In this document: positions 49,271 through 63,259 of the stretch, piece after piece
Numbering within the stretch: the stretch's first letter is position 1
Layout: every line of letters begins with the position of its first letter
Assembly: GCA_964019165.1 (NCBI GenBank)
Contig: OZ025272.1
Location: 2,697,293 to 2,761,292, forward strand
Direction: 5' to 3'
DNA from: Mastigias papua
Lineage: Eukaryota > Cnidaria > Scyphozoa > Rhizostomeae > Mastigiidae
Length of the DNA stretch: 64,000 bases
The notes under the pieces: generated by a model
Database searches by the model: none
Told to the model about the DNA's origin: nothing
The model's input: only the letters and a program-made list of their open reading frames with translations
Translations under genes and position numbers: made by a program

Positions 49271-51506
49271 ATGAACAATCTTCTAACATTATCAGTCATC
49301 CTATTGGGCATTTCCTTGGTTCGTGTTGACTGCGGGCCAGCACCTCCTGTGACGGAATTGTATTTCGACTCAAATGTATATAAAGAACCAAATGGATACA
49401 CAAAGTTCTACTACTCTCAAAAGGGTTACAGTGAACGTGTCTACGTCAACTTCAACGGAGCAGAGGTAATCCTTACATTGTAAAACGCTCAGTAGTTTGG
49501 GGTTTTTCCACGCTTTGTTTCATCTCGTATTGGAACATTATGGAAATTGTCCCAGGTTAAAAAGGTCGAGCCATTGGGACCGAATGACATAATAAACCTA
49601 ATGATTATAACTGAAAGAGCGAATGAATGAGTGAATAAATAAATAAATGAACGAATAAGCAGGTGAATGAATGAATGCAAGAATTAACTTTGGAGAGGAA
49701 CTACGATCTGGTTGAAATGGGGATTGTAAAGCTATTATAAAAAAGCAACATATTGTGCCTTTTGAAATCGTTCACTCTGTCTGATTTTAGCAATCGTACA
49801 TATTTCATATCTACTAATATCCCCCTTTGCAGAAGGGAAAATTTATTAAGCCCCCTCTCTATTAAGCCCCCCTCAAAAATGTGAATACTGCCAAACATAA
49901 GTTATGTTCATAACGAGCATAAACTTTTAAAATAAGAAAATTTTAGGCCCAGTACTGAAACTTGCTTAGCATTTTCATGATTTCATTACTACATCTTTCC
50001 TAAGACTTAACTAGGAAGACTGTTTGAATTTGACTAACACTACAGTGCGCAGGGGTCTCTTTTAAAATTACCATTATACAGCTCCCAAATTAACCGGCAA
50101 TGTATACTTGGCACGTCTGCATATAAAATGATACAATAGCAGTAAAACTACGTAGAATAAAAAAGACGAATAGATGCTGAAGAGAAATGAAGAAAAAAGT
50201 AAATTTGAAAAAAGAAAAATAACACTCTACTAAACGCTCAGTAGTTTGGGGTTCGTCCACACTTTGTTTCTTTGACAGAAAATACAATAAGTGCACCTCA
50301 CCGCAATGCCTATTATTTTCTTAATTCTTAATTTGTGGATATTATTATGAATAGTCTTGCATCATACATAATAATATCAAATCAGAAGAAGACTCAAGAA
50401 TACCAAGAGCGCCGATAGAAACAGCTATCTTATGTACATTACGAAAATAATCTTATGATAGTGCGAATTTAAGTCATACAAGAGGGGATTATACTTAGAT
50501 AGTACCTTTACGATTAAGATGAAATTCTTTATTTGTTTCGAACCCCATCGTCAATTCTAAACACAGTTCTAAAGCATAAAGACCATTATCGGGAGAAATT
50601 CAAGGCAAGACCAGGCGAAAGAGTCACCGATGATAAGCGAAGGATAGATGGGAGATCAGTATAGATTATACTATAATATATTGTATTATACTATATTATG
50701 CTACATCATACTATATCATATTATGCTATATTATGCTACATTATACTATATCATATTATGCTATATTATGCTACATTATATATATTACACTATATTATAT
50801 TATAATACACTATACTATATTGTATTATATTATACTACATTATACCATATCATATTATATTATATAATATTATACTACATTATAATAGGCTACCCTAAGG
50901 GGAGTACTCAGGGGAGTACTGATGCTTCAAGTTTTGGGGAGGGGTATTCAAAATTCCAATACACTATAAGTAAAGCTGCAAGTCAATTGAATGAAAATAA
51001 ATATGTAAAGATTCGAAGGGGAGTTTCTACTCGAATGGTGCATTTATTCTGTGATGTCTGTGCATGTGAGCCCAACAAAGTGGTGTACTTGATGACCTCA
51101 GAATGATTTACTTTATTACGGTTATTAAACGTTTCCTCTTAAGTTGTATATTGAACAGTTCCTTCATTGCGAAAAAACGCAACAAACTAAACTGTACCAC
51201 CGAATACTTACCCATATTCGCTCTTTGTTAGGAAATAGTAGGGGCGTGACAACCCAAATCCTCACTAGCTATCAATCTGTCTATACTTGATAACCGAATG
51301 AATGATTGAAATTATTCGCATTTCAGCTACGAAACGGATGTACCGTGTATCAAACATATACAAACTACCTTGGGAGTATAAGTGGATGGAAGTACGAATG
51401 CCTTGTAAAAGGGACAAATGGAGTACTTGTTATCAGTACCGCAGGTGGATCAATCTATGGCAGAAACTACAACAGGATGAGCTTCAATACTGAGCAATCC
51501 AATTGA
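49271..51506 (+). CDS. Small secreted protein A, unknown family
   Basis: Two coding exons, 49271-49465 and 51327-51506, join in phase 0 (GAG|GTAATC and TTTCAG|CTA) into 124 residues. The protein opens with a signal peptide (MNNLLTLSVILLGISLV, cleavage probably near residue 21), then GPAPPVTELYF. It continues with short strand-like stretches rich in Tyr and Val (TKFYYSQKGYSERVYVNF). Exon 3 has two cysteines separated by 19 residues (GCTVYQTY and GWKYEC), suggesting one disulfide in a small beta-rich secreted domain. The ATG directly follows a splice acceptor, so a noncoding exon lies upstream, probably at 45.4 kb. Gene B, 7.3 kb downstream, is a clear paralogue. The intron contains a TATTA-type microsatellite and a duplicated 35-bp piece (49485 and 50233). 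I recognise no known family and assign no function. Confidence 0.75.
50655..50885. repeat. TATTATA-type microsatellite, gene A intron
   Basis: About 230 bp of TATTATGCTACATTATACTA-like units with drift. A related array occupies the same place in the intron of gene B (57255-57585), so the seed predates the duplication. Open frames across it (Tyr/Ile-rich) are artefacts. Confidence 0.8.
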
Positions 51507-51879
51507 CTGATGAATTTCATGGAAGTTCTTTGAAGTAATAACTGAACTGTCTGGCATGAAAGACTGTTATTCTTTATATAATTAGATCATTTTGTACTAA
51601 CATGTAATGTAATCATAAAAAGGTAGTGGCTCGGGGTCGACACCTCTGCCATTTTCCTTAAAATGACAAAACTGCCCTATTCTTCGAAAATTGCAAAACT
51701 GTTTATTGCATTCGTTTATCAGTCTATAATCACTATTAAACTTGAAAGTACAGAAATCAGCAAAAAATAATGTACTACTTCCTTCTAGATTTCGAAAGTA
51801 TTATTCCGAACTATAACCTTTCTAAAACACTCATAGTGTGCCTTCTTGTAAATTAACCTCCTGCCCGCGAAAATCCCTG

Positions 51880-52157
51880 GGCCCCGTTTACACTAGAGAT
51901 ATTTATCTGCATAAAAATTTATACGGGTAGGCATCCCGTTTACACATCAAAAAATTTATACGGATAAATTTTTACTTGCTTCGCCGTACAAAAGCGAACC
52001 GCAACGGCGAAGTGCGGCGAAGTGCGGCGAAGTGCGGCGAAGTGTTTTCGCTTTGCGTATCCGGCAAAGTATAAACGTAACCTAACCGTATAACGTTTTA
52101 TACGAATAAAAATTTATCGTATCAAATATTACAAATATCTCTAATGTAAACGGGGCC
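51880..52157. mobile_element. MITE with GGCCCCGTTTACA termini
   Basis: The left end GGCCCCGTTTACACTAGAGA and the right end, in reverse complement GGCCCCGTTTACATTAGAGA, both run on into TATTT. The interior includes four copies of AGTGCGGCGA at 52008-52045. Target duplication is not clear. Confidence 0.8.
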
Positions 52158-52159
52158 TT

Positions 52160-54620
52160 AGTTGCGCGATTGTAAGGATATAGGACGTAGCGACTAGTGT
52201 AACTCGCTGGAAAAAACTTAATTTGATCTTATTTCTGCATCGCCTCGATATCTGAGTAATGTACGTCTATAAGTGGGCTATTACTGGTCTAGCTACAGAG
52301 GGGGTGTACAACATATGAATGGATCCGCAAGCTGTAAATGAATTGTATGTGAGAGAATATAGAAATCAATGACTATGTGATTCAATGATTCAACGGTTTG
52401 AGCGATAAAATGAGTGACTGATCAACTGAATGGATCGATAACTGAATGATTTAATGAATGATTATGCAGTGATGCAATGTGATAGTGTAGTGGTCTGTAC
52501 CTCTTCGATACGCATTGCACGATGGCTTGGGTGGGTAGGCAAGCTAGAGCAATGCTTTACGTCACTCTATTGGCAAGTTAACTTCGGTTGGCAGGGTTAG
52601 GAATGCCCAGCAGGGCCTGTTTCAAGGAATCATGGCTGGGGGAATGCCAAAAGAGATTTTCTTTTTCCGTAACGTATACTGCTCTTCAGGGGCAGCAAAA
52701 ACACATCAAAATGGGGGTTCTGGGTTTGCCCCTTGAACAATTGTGTAGACCACGCCCCTTAGACTGTCGGAAAACGGACCTTTCAGGGGATATCTCGTAC
52801 TCTATGCCTGAATTTCTATACAATCTGGATCAGAACGGACGTCAATCACTATCTGAACATACACATCAAGACTGGTGTTATAGACACTCATAGTAATGAT
52901 ATTAGTGAGAGGCAAAAAAAGCAAACTACAAGTGAAAAACAGCCTTTTCAAACAAGATTAACTCCCAAAAACATTAGCTCCATACGAAGGGCAAGGTAGG
53001 CTCCGATGCTAACTCTTCTTGATAGCCAATCTTCAACCCCAGGCTAGTCTCACGATACCAATTTTTTCTGCTCATTGATTTTTCATCGTTAATACGTCAT
53101 CACATTCTTGCTCTGTTCACTACTGAATCATATTTCCTCGTAGATTGAGTTTGTCTCACTTTAATGTTCATTTGCGTAATTACCTCTCTTTCACCCCTTT
53201 CACGTCTACTTTTAGGACTTGACTATATTCTGACTAATAATCTTATGTTTATTTTCTCACGTACGCACGTACGCACGCACGCACACCCGCACGCAAGCAA
53301 GCACACACCTTTCCTGCTTATCACATAGTGTTTACGTAAATTCAGATTCATAGACATTTGATGGGTTAGTCTTATTTCGTATTTCCGTGTAGCTTCTAAT
53401 GTATTCCCTAACTTTTGATTTGCTCTATGGTTATCGTTATGCGACCAGCTACGCGATAATTCCGGGCCTCACTGGAGGAGATTCGTCATATTGTAAATGT
53501 AAAAATGTATAATGTAATTGTAAATGTATTTTGTCAGGTATACTCATGCAACTAAATGTTTGTGTATTCTGTGCCGCTCGCGCTTGATTTGTAAGTGAAT
53601 GCAAAGACTACGGGAGTAACTAGAGAAAAATCAACGTTATTACACGAGTAACTAAGGGGTAGTTTCTGGGGGTATAGACCCCTACTCTTTTCCTCAAAAA
53701 GGTAAAACCCCCTGTTTCTTGCAGACATTTGAAACTGTTTATTGTATTTCTGTTGTGTAGACCTACTTATAATCCTTGTTACATATGAAAGTAATGAAAT
53801 CCTGAAGGCTTCCATACCATTATTCTGCTTCTAAATATGAAAATTATGATGTCAGGATATAGTCTTTTTGGATAACGTTTAATGTGCCCTTTTTTGTTGT
53901 TTAGATCCTAGGCCTGTATGTTACTCGCTATGTTTTCTATAAGGTACCTAGCTCAAGGCCTAGTTCCAACAGTTCCTTAATTTTGGACCTTCAATGATCA
54001 AATTGAAGTACTAAAAGTTCCTCAACAGTTCCTTAATTTTCAGCACACAATTAGTGCATAAAATGGCACAGACAAACGGAAAAAATTGAAATCCTGAATT
54101 CTGCCTTTAATTTTGGTTGTAACGTAAGATCAATTAAAAATGAAGGACTTAGCACAAGCATACCAAACAACCTACGCTGGTTTTGGCTATAAATGAATGG
54201 AACCAGCTTCCTAATTCTTAATTGTTTGGTGTTAATAAAATTATTCAAATTGAAAAGTTCCTTACAGAATTTTTCTTTAGTAGTATATAAATTCTTCAAT
54301 TATTTCGGCATTCTACGTGTAAGTTCCCTATAAAGTGGTTCATGATAAAAAAATTATGAACAGTGGCAGCATAAGAGAGCAGCGTTAACCTGCGTCACTT
54401 CCATCAATCAACGTAACGTAGACACTCCGGGGCCTTAGGAATTAAGTATGATGGGGCTCTTTTACATTGAAAAACACCATTCCTAGTTCTAGTACATCTA
54501 CATGTACATAATAAAAAGAATTTGTTGGAGGCCCTTAGTTTTTGAACTCAGGTGCCCTAAACTGCGCTAAGTCACTGCCGACGATTTTCGCGAACAAATG
54601 TGTGATCGTGCAGACGGGGC
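52160..54620. other. Stretch between secreted genes A and B
   Basis: No gene is supported. A 101-codon open frame at 52588-52893 has no recognisable similarity and overlaps repeat-like sequence. An ACGTACGCACGCAC simple repeat is at 53264-53310. The block at 53640-53800 resembles the 3' flanks of genes A and B. The block at 53935-54130 recurs at 61310-61530. Confidence 0.4.
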
Positions 54621-54629
54621 TCTAGACAA

Positions 54630-54934
54630 CCTAGTGGGGATAAAATAAGGCAATATCATCGGCAAATAACGTTGGGAGTGGTTTTCAATATTAAAATCAG
54701 ACTTCCTAAAAATAGCATCAAACACATCGTTCCACTCCTGAGTTCATGATTTCAAGCAAGTACGTACTAGGAAGGAAGTAGAAATCTGACATAGAAATTA
54801 TATCCCGCTTTTGGGACAAGTGGGTATAAGAAGGGAGAGCTTATTGGTTGAAATTAATTCGCAGGATATACGCTGAGCAAGGAGCGCAAGAAAGACCAGC
54901 TGACAAAACACTGGAAAACAAACCCACTGGAAAG
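54630..54934 (+). promoter_or_regulatory. Candidate promoter and noncoding exon 1 of secreted gene B
   Basis: This is the paralogue of 45140-45489. The TATAAG box is at 54825-54830, followed by the same ~85-bp block ending CCCACTGGAAAG|GTTTGT (donor after 54934). Relative to copy A it lacks about 75 bp upstream of the TATA box. A LINE fragment was later inserted between this block and the coding exon at 56605. Confidence 0.55.
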
Positions 54935-55009
54935 GTTTGTATAATATAATTTAGCACTGATAATTTAAATTCTATACAAAACTATCGTACATGAATCGTA
55001 CATGGGACT

Positions 55010-56420
55010 CACCTTTACCTTTTTAGGTCTAGTGTGACAGGCTCTTTAACGCCTCCAAACATTACTACATGGCGGTTATTTTCATTCATTTTCATTTGGT
55101 TTTCTGAAAGCCATGTTGCTATGCATTAAGCGTATATGATAAGATTTTCTAAAAAGTTTTCAATTTTTCTGTCACACGTATACAAAGTGGCATCCTCAGC
55201 ATAGTTGCATACATCGGTGCCATTCATCTGGAAGAATAGACCATTTAGCAAAATGCTCAGCAACAGAGATCCTAGGACTGATCCTTGTGGAACTCTGATT
55301 TTTTCTGCTGTTTTCCATGTATCCCATTTACTTGCAAAGGGGCATTCCTGATAAGCCTATATGCATGCAACTTTGCAATTAGCAATTCATGATTTACGCA
55401 ATCAAATGCTTTTGAAATATCTACAAATAAAGGACCAGCATACCGTCCCTTGTCTCCAACCACCGTATAACCGTCTTCATGTTGCATACTATACGCGTTT
55501 ATAAACCAGCATAATAGTGGTGTTAGGGTGCGATTAAAGAACGAAATAATTCCCTCATACATCATTCCCTCAGAAACCTTAGAAGGTGAAGGGTAAAGGA
55601 AATTTTTGACATCCCATTGGGTGGTCACATGCATCCAAACTTTTTGAGCAAGCAACTGATAAAGGTGCTTTAAGGTGATAGAGTCTCCTTTTTGAGACAC
55701 CTGGTTGAAATTAGTTGAAATTAGTGTTTGTTTGTTTGTAAGTTCCCTTTGTCTTGGTAAATTGTAATATATAATTATTGTAAGTGGCCGTCATAGATGG
55801 AACTCGCTGACAAATTGTCCTTTCCTTCTATGGCAGCCACGGGTGATGTAAGTTTGTGTAGTCCCTTTTAATTATTTGTTATATAGAAAAAAAAGGTGAA
55901 GGGAGAATAGTAAGGCGCCTGTCACTCTTTATTTAAAAGCATCATCGGTTTTAAAAACTAAGCTCATTTGGAAAGTACTTTCCACATACACTTAGGTTAA
56001 AGCAATCTAGGAGGAATGGCCACAGAATATCGGAATTTTCTTTCAGGATCTTTGCAGGGATGCTATCAATTGGCAAAATTAAATTCACCAGTGTAACAGA
56101 CGTTCTCTTCTATGCTCTTGATGCTTGGATGATGAGAATACCTTTTAAGCCTTATTTAGGTACTACTGTTGGCTGATTTTTCCCAAGTCCTAATGAGCTA
56201 GATATGTATGCAAAAAATCCTTGAATTTCTGCAAAATTTTCTCCTCGGTGACAATCTTATCAACTTCTTGTGGAGATAAAGATGGGACTGATTTTATCTT
56301 GTCCAAAATTAGCGATTTCCCGACTTTCCAAACTTTTTTTACTATCATTAAATTTTTCAGATCTAGATGCTTATAACAGTTACGTTTTTCCTCACGTAGA
56401 AGTTTCATGCATTTACTCGT
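55010..56420 (-). pseudogene. LINE reverse transcriptase relic with an inserted repeat
   Basis: The minus strand reads KKVWKVGKSLILDKIKS and KILQKFKDFLHTYL at 56190-56410. It continues with AGPLFVDISKAFDCVNHELL at 55380-55440, then GSVLGSLLLSILLNGLFFQM and CNYAEDATLYTCDRKIENFL at 55180-55280. The expected YADD-type box is CNYAED. A dispersed repeat (55605-55880), also present at 26.3-27.3 kb, splits the element. It lies in the first intron proposed for gene B. Confidence 0.8.
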
Positions 56421-56604
56421 TTCGTCATGGAGGCTCCGTGGTTCGCTCTGAGTTTGTTTTGAATATCATTCCTAAATTTATTTTTGTCGAACTTTTGGTA
56501 GTCTCCACAAAGGGCTTCTCTTCAGGGCATAAAATAAGACAAAATTCTCATTATTCACCTTGTTTTCAAAACCACAATAGTAACATTTCCCACTTATTTT
56601 TCAG

Positions 56605-58375
56605 ATGAGAAATCTTCTAGCATTATCAGTCATTGTACTGGTCACTTCACTGGTTCATGGCCGACCAGCACCCCCTGTGACGAAATTGTACTTTACGGGA
56701 GCGATCGAAAAAACAACAGATGGACACACAAAGTTCTACTATTATCAAAAGGGTTACGACGAACGTGTTTACGTCTACTACAGGGGAAAAGAGGTAAGGT
56801 AATCATTATATTGTAAAATGCCCCTTTCCGTAGTGGGAAATCATAAAAATTTTCCTAGGTTAAAAAGTCGAGCCACTGGGACCGTATGAAATACTAAACC
56901 TGATGATCATAACTGAAAGAACGAATGAATGAGGGACTAAATAAATGAGTAGATGAATGAGCATGAGAATTAGCTTTGGAAAGGGACTACAATTGGGTTG
57001 AACTGTGGATTGTAACAGTATTATAAACAGATAAGATATTATGCTCGAGAAATCTTTCACTCTGTTTAGCATTAGCAAATTAATAATTTGGAACGTGAGT
57101 TATACCAAGGTCTTATGTATTTCGTATGCATTTGTGGTTCCTTTTTCACAAAAATAGGCAAACTATTCTCCAACAGGCGATGGTTGTATTGTTATTTGGG
57201 CATATTTCATACATCAGCGAGTTAAGCATTATTCCAACCTAACAAAAACTAAGTATATTATATAATATCATATTATATTACATTATATTATATTATATTA
57301 TATTATGTAGCATAACATTATATTTTATTATATTTTATTATGTAATATTATATTATGTTATAACATACTATGTTACACTATATCACATTATACTACAGTA
57401 TATTATATTATGTCATGTTATATTATATTACATTATATTATGTAGCATAACATTATATTTTATTATATTATACTATGTTATATTATATCATATTATATTA
57501 TGTTATATTATATTACATTATACTATATTATATTATATTATATTATATTATATTATATTATATTATATTATATTATATTATATTATGCTTTAAAAATTCC
57601 AATACATTATGGGTAAAGCTGCAATTCAACTGAATTAAACTATACAAATGAGAGATTCGCTGGGAACTTTCTAATCGAACAGTACATTTTCATAATGCTG
57701 TCTGTGCATGTCGGCCAAATGAAGCGGTACTTTTAATTGTAATATTGCTAAGAAAACAGGCCCGCTTATGTTGATTTGCAATCACACAAGTATCAACTAA
57801 CTGTACAATCAAATATTGTCTATATACAAAGATTACGCGAATCACATGAGTGCATACATTATCATAACATTACATCAATGATCTCAGAATGATTGATTAT
57901 ATTATTCTTATATTAGTTGTATATTCAGCCGAGAATCCAGCTCCTCCACTACAAACAAACGCATCAAAACGACAAACGACATCTCAGAATGTTACTCTTA
58001 GTTTTATACTCAGCTGAGAATGCAGCTCCTCCACTGCGGACAAAAGCATCAAAACTACGTATACTGTACCTCCGACTACTTGCCCAAATTCGCTCTCTGC
58101 TAGGAAATAGTAGGGGTGTGGCAACCCATACCCCTGAGTCCCAAATCCCGGCACCTCCAGTCTATCTATCCTTGGTAACCGAAAGAATGACAAATTATTC
58201 GCATTTATTTCAGATAGGAAGTGACTGCAAGGTGCATCAAACCTACACAGACTTTGGTGGGGTTATAACAGGATGGATGCATGAATGCCTTGTAGAAGGG
58301 ACGACTGGGGAGGTTATTATCAAAACTCCCCAGGGAAACATCTATCGCAAAAACTACGACAAGATGAACCTTTGA
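56605..58375 (+). CDS. Small secreted protein B, paralogue of A
   Basis: Exons 56605-56793 and 58214-58375 join in phase 0 (GAG|GTAAGG and TTTCAG|ATA) into 116 residues. A signal peptide (MRNLLALSVIVLVTSLVHG) is followed by RPAPPVTKLYF, TKFYYYQKGYDERVYVYY and an exon 3 with DCKVHQTYTDF and GWMHECLVEGT. The two cysteines again have 19 residues between them. By eye the protein is roughly 60 percent identical to A in exon 2. The sequences just before the ATG (CACCTTGTTTTCAAAACCAC) and much of the intron also match gene A, so the duplication included noncoding DNA. Conservation of frame, cysteines and splice sites suggests both copies are under selection. The family is unknown. Confidence 0.75.
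57255..57585. repeat. TATTATATTA microsatellite, gene B intron
   Basis: About 330 bp of TATTATATTA and TATTATGTAGCATAACATTA units, becoming pure TATTA at the right end. Positional homologue of 50655-50885. Confidence 0.85.
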
Positions 58376-58439
58376 CTGATGAATCTCATGGAAGTTCATT
58401 GCAATAACAACTGAACTCCCTCGCACCACATATTGCTAT

Positions 58440-59995
58440 TCTTTATATAGTTTATATTTATATTATATTCATATCCTTTACATTGTTTAATCTGTTAATC
58501 TGCTAATCTGCATAAAATTTGTACTAACATGCGAAATAATCATAAAGAGTAGGCGGACAGCTACGAGGAAGGGGTACAGGGTTGATACCTCGCCATTTTC
58601 TTCAAAAGGATAAAAGCGCCCTTTCCTTCTAAAACTACGAAACAGTTCATTTTATTCGTGCTATACCTTTAAAGAACCACCTGAAGACCAATACCATCAC
58701 TCAACAGAACCTGAATGTATCAAAAAGATGGATCATAATGAATAATGGTGGAATTTGCCAATAATAATAGCTTCGAAGGTTCCCCACAATAAGCCTGACT
58801 TAGTCACGTGGGACAAATTGAAGAAAATATGCACTGTCACATAGTTCAGTTGCCCATCTGAAGTTAACATTTCTAGAAAGATCCAAGAAACAATGAACAC
58901 TGATGCACCAATACTAAGAAACATGCAAATCCTTTATCCTGGTTTTCGCTTTGAACTGTTGCCTATGATAGTTGGAGCACTCCGATATGTATCGTCGTGC
59001 CTTTTAAACTTGTGGAACTCCATCGATAAAAATTAGCTTTCATTTGAGTAAAATGTGCTGTTTTTGGGTTTACTGCGAAATTAGTTTTGACATCTAGTAA
59101 TCAGTGTTGTCTCTAGGTTTGAGACCGGTTGGTTTATTTTATTATATAGAAATGCTAATTTTAAATGAATCATTTATTTCAAGCTTACTTAATTACTTGT
59201 ATTAGTTTGCAAGTGGCCAAAAAAAGGTAAATTGGCGAAAGAATAAGAGATGTCACAGAGTGCGATATTGTCATTAAAGCTCCCTGACTTTTTCCCATGT
59301 TTCCCATCAGCTTTCGACAAGCCAAGGAAATGATCTTGCATAAGCATCGATAATGAAGGAATGAAAACAATGCGAGTTCGAAAAATTCCTTGATAAGAAA
59401 CAAGTCCCTGACATTTCCAGGTTTTCCCTGACGTCAAACATTATTCCTTCACTTTTCAGGTTTTCTAGGCTCCTGAGAACCCTGAAAATACGTCAGATAG
59501 GGTCTATACCTAAGTAACAACCTAATTACAATGAAAACACCTTCCTTTACAACAAGAATAAAATGTACAGCAAGAAAGAAAACAAGAGTCTAAAACGCAC
59601 AAAAGGATAAAAATGCAACAATAGTGCTGATTTCAAATGTGTCAAGGTTAGATCCTCGCTCTGCTATGGATCGTAGGCTGTTGCACAACGTCACTCCCCT
59701 ATAAGAGAAACCTTTTTGTCCCCATTTGAGGACCTTTGGGGCAGTCCAGAAAGTACGTACGCTTTGAGGGTTGGTGGGCGGGTAAGGCTAAAAGCGTACT
59801 CACGCCTACAGGGTGGGTAGGTTGATCAAAATGTGATGATTTTGGGCGTAAGTACTTTAAGGATGACCCCTTTTCTTCGGTAACCCAAGGCCAGCAGCAG
59901 TAGACCCTAGATTTTGAGGTTTCCATATTTGTTGGATTTCAGTTAGTCCACAGGTACCTCATACTGAAAAACAATAGCGACAGTGTCGATCAATT
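58440..59995. other. Gene-free stretch downstream of gene B
   Basis: The left part (58540-58660) is the 3' flank shared with gene A. A CCCTGACTTTTTCCC-type repeat is at 59280-59480. No exon is supported on either strand. Confidence 0.4.
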
Positions 59996-59999
59996 ACGC

Positions 60000-60470
60000 T
60001 ATTATAGCTACATGTCTTTTAGTCCTTCAGCCATGAATCTAGAGCTCTAAGCTCCATGTTGAGAGCCTCGCTGACTCGTGAAATGTTATCATTTCTGAAC
60101 CTTAAACTAGTGTCATCAGCGTAAATATAGACTGAGGCACTATTAACAATAATGGAGAGGCCATTGACATAGAGCAGAAGTAACAAGAGACCAAGACTTG
60201 AACCTTGAGGACCCCCAATGCTTGCATTCTGGGCTTAGAGTCAATACTGTTAACTCTAGTGAATTGACATTTATCAGAAAGGTATGATCTAAACCATAAA
60301 AGGTCCTTGCCTGAAAACAGTATTGGGCAGGTTCCTGAAGAAGGATTTCATGATGGACAGTGTCAAAAGATCACTTTCAAATCAACGAATACAATCCCAC
60401 ATATTTTCCGAGGTCTAGACCACTGTGCCAATCATCAGTGCGATTCAATAGTGCAGTAGGGTACATTGTT
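60000..60470 (-). pseudogene. LINE reverse transcriptase relic
   Basis: The minus strand reads GGPQGSSLGLLLLLLYVNGL, SIIVNSASVYIYADDTSL and NISRVSEALNMELRALDSWL. These are the QGSxLGP and YADD motifs of a non-LTR reverse transcriptase. Upstream pieces with stops follow up to 60470. Confidence 0.8.
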
Positions 60471-60539
60471 CCGAATCCATACTGACTGGGCAATAAGATA
60501 AGAGGCCACTTATGTTGAAATATTGGTACAACTGGTTAC

Positions 60540-61010
60540 TCCTATGTGCACTCTGCAGCGTATGGCTGGGTTACGGGAAGTTTCCAAAACAGGGTATAAG
60601 ATGAACAATAATTCTTCCGCTGTTTACAACCATTTGTCTTCCACTGGTCACCCTGTATCCCCTGAGGTCTTTAGTATTATCAGCAGCACTAGCAACAGCA
60701 TGGATCTTTTAATTCATGAGAGCTTTCTCATCCTTAGAGATTGTCCCAACCAATTCCCAAACATCCTCTATTCAGCTCACTCTTTTTAACTTTTTGTTGC
60801 CCTTTGATCTTACCACGGTTTCCATCGTGTATTAGCCCCATTGATTTACCTCTAGATGTATTTGTTCCCCTAGTTTTCCCTAAGGTTCCCCTTGTAGATT
60901 TTGTTTATTTGTTGTTTCCTATATATTCTCATTTCTGCGGTTGTTTTTTACACTGATGATGGATCCCAGGAATCGGGTCCGAAACGTTTGTATGGACTGT
61001 GTCAAATCTT
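60540..61010 (+). pseudogene. Penelope-like element 3' relic
   Basis: The plus frame reads SSAVYNHLSSTGHPVSPEVF, then LLIHESFLILRDCPNQFPNI. This SAV-H-TGH ... ES-ILRDCP order matches the end of the GIY-YIG endonuclease region of Penelope-like elements. Downstream, GATGATGGATCCCAGGAATC and GGTCCGAAACG resemble the conserved 3' region of such elements. Confidence 0.6.
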
Positions 61011-61019
61011 GGTGGTGTC

Positions 61020-62790
<1,771 letters not shown>

Positions 62791-62894
62791 TCTTTCATAT
62801 AAAAGCAGCTATCGCAACTGAACAAGAAGGCAACGCTAGTCTAACACTGCTACCATTGACTTTTGTTTTGCTTGCATATGATATATTACTTTTA

Positions 62895-63195
62895 TGAAAG
62901 ACTTGAAATCTCAAATATTGAGACGACAGACTTGAAATCTCAAAAACAGTGAGACGAAGGCTGGAAATCTCAAATCCATTGAGACGAAAGACTTTAAATC
63001 TCAAAAACAGTGAGACGAAGTCTGGAAATCTCAAATCCATTCAGACAAAAGACTTGAAATCTCAAAAACAGTGAGACGAAGGCTGGAAATCTCAAATCCA
63101 TTCAGAAGGCTTGAAATCTCAAAAACAGTGAAACGAAGGCTGGAAATCTCAAATCCATTCAGACGAAAGACTTGAAATCTAAAAAACATCGAGAT
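62895..63195. repeat. ~60-bp minisatellite (GAAATCTCAAA units)
   Basis: About five dimeric units alternate GACTTGAAATCTCAAAAACA and GGCTGGAAATCTCAAATCCA, joined by TGAGACGAA or TCAGACGAA. Confidence 0.9.
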
Positions 63196-63259
63196 GTTGT
63201 CACGCGTTTAGGGCTAGCCTGTAAGTTATGATTAGTTACTGCTTAGGAACTAGGCTCAA

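Noticed and set aside
50648..51106. 152-codon plus frame, Tyr/Ile-rich at its start
   Set aside because: The first half reads through a TATTA microsatellite and the second half is intron DNA shared with gene B, where the frame is broken.
55272..55700. 142-codon minus frame as a host gene
   Set aside because: Its core AGPLFVDISKAFDCVNHE is a LINE reverse transcriptase, and its first part is an inserted dispersed repeat.
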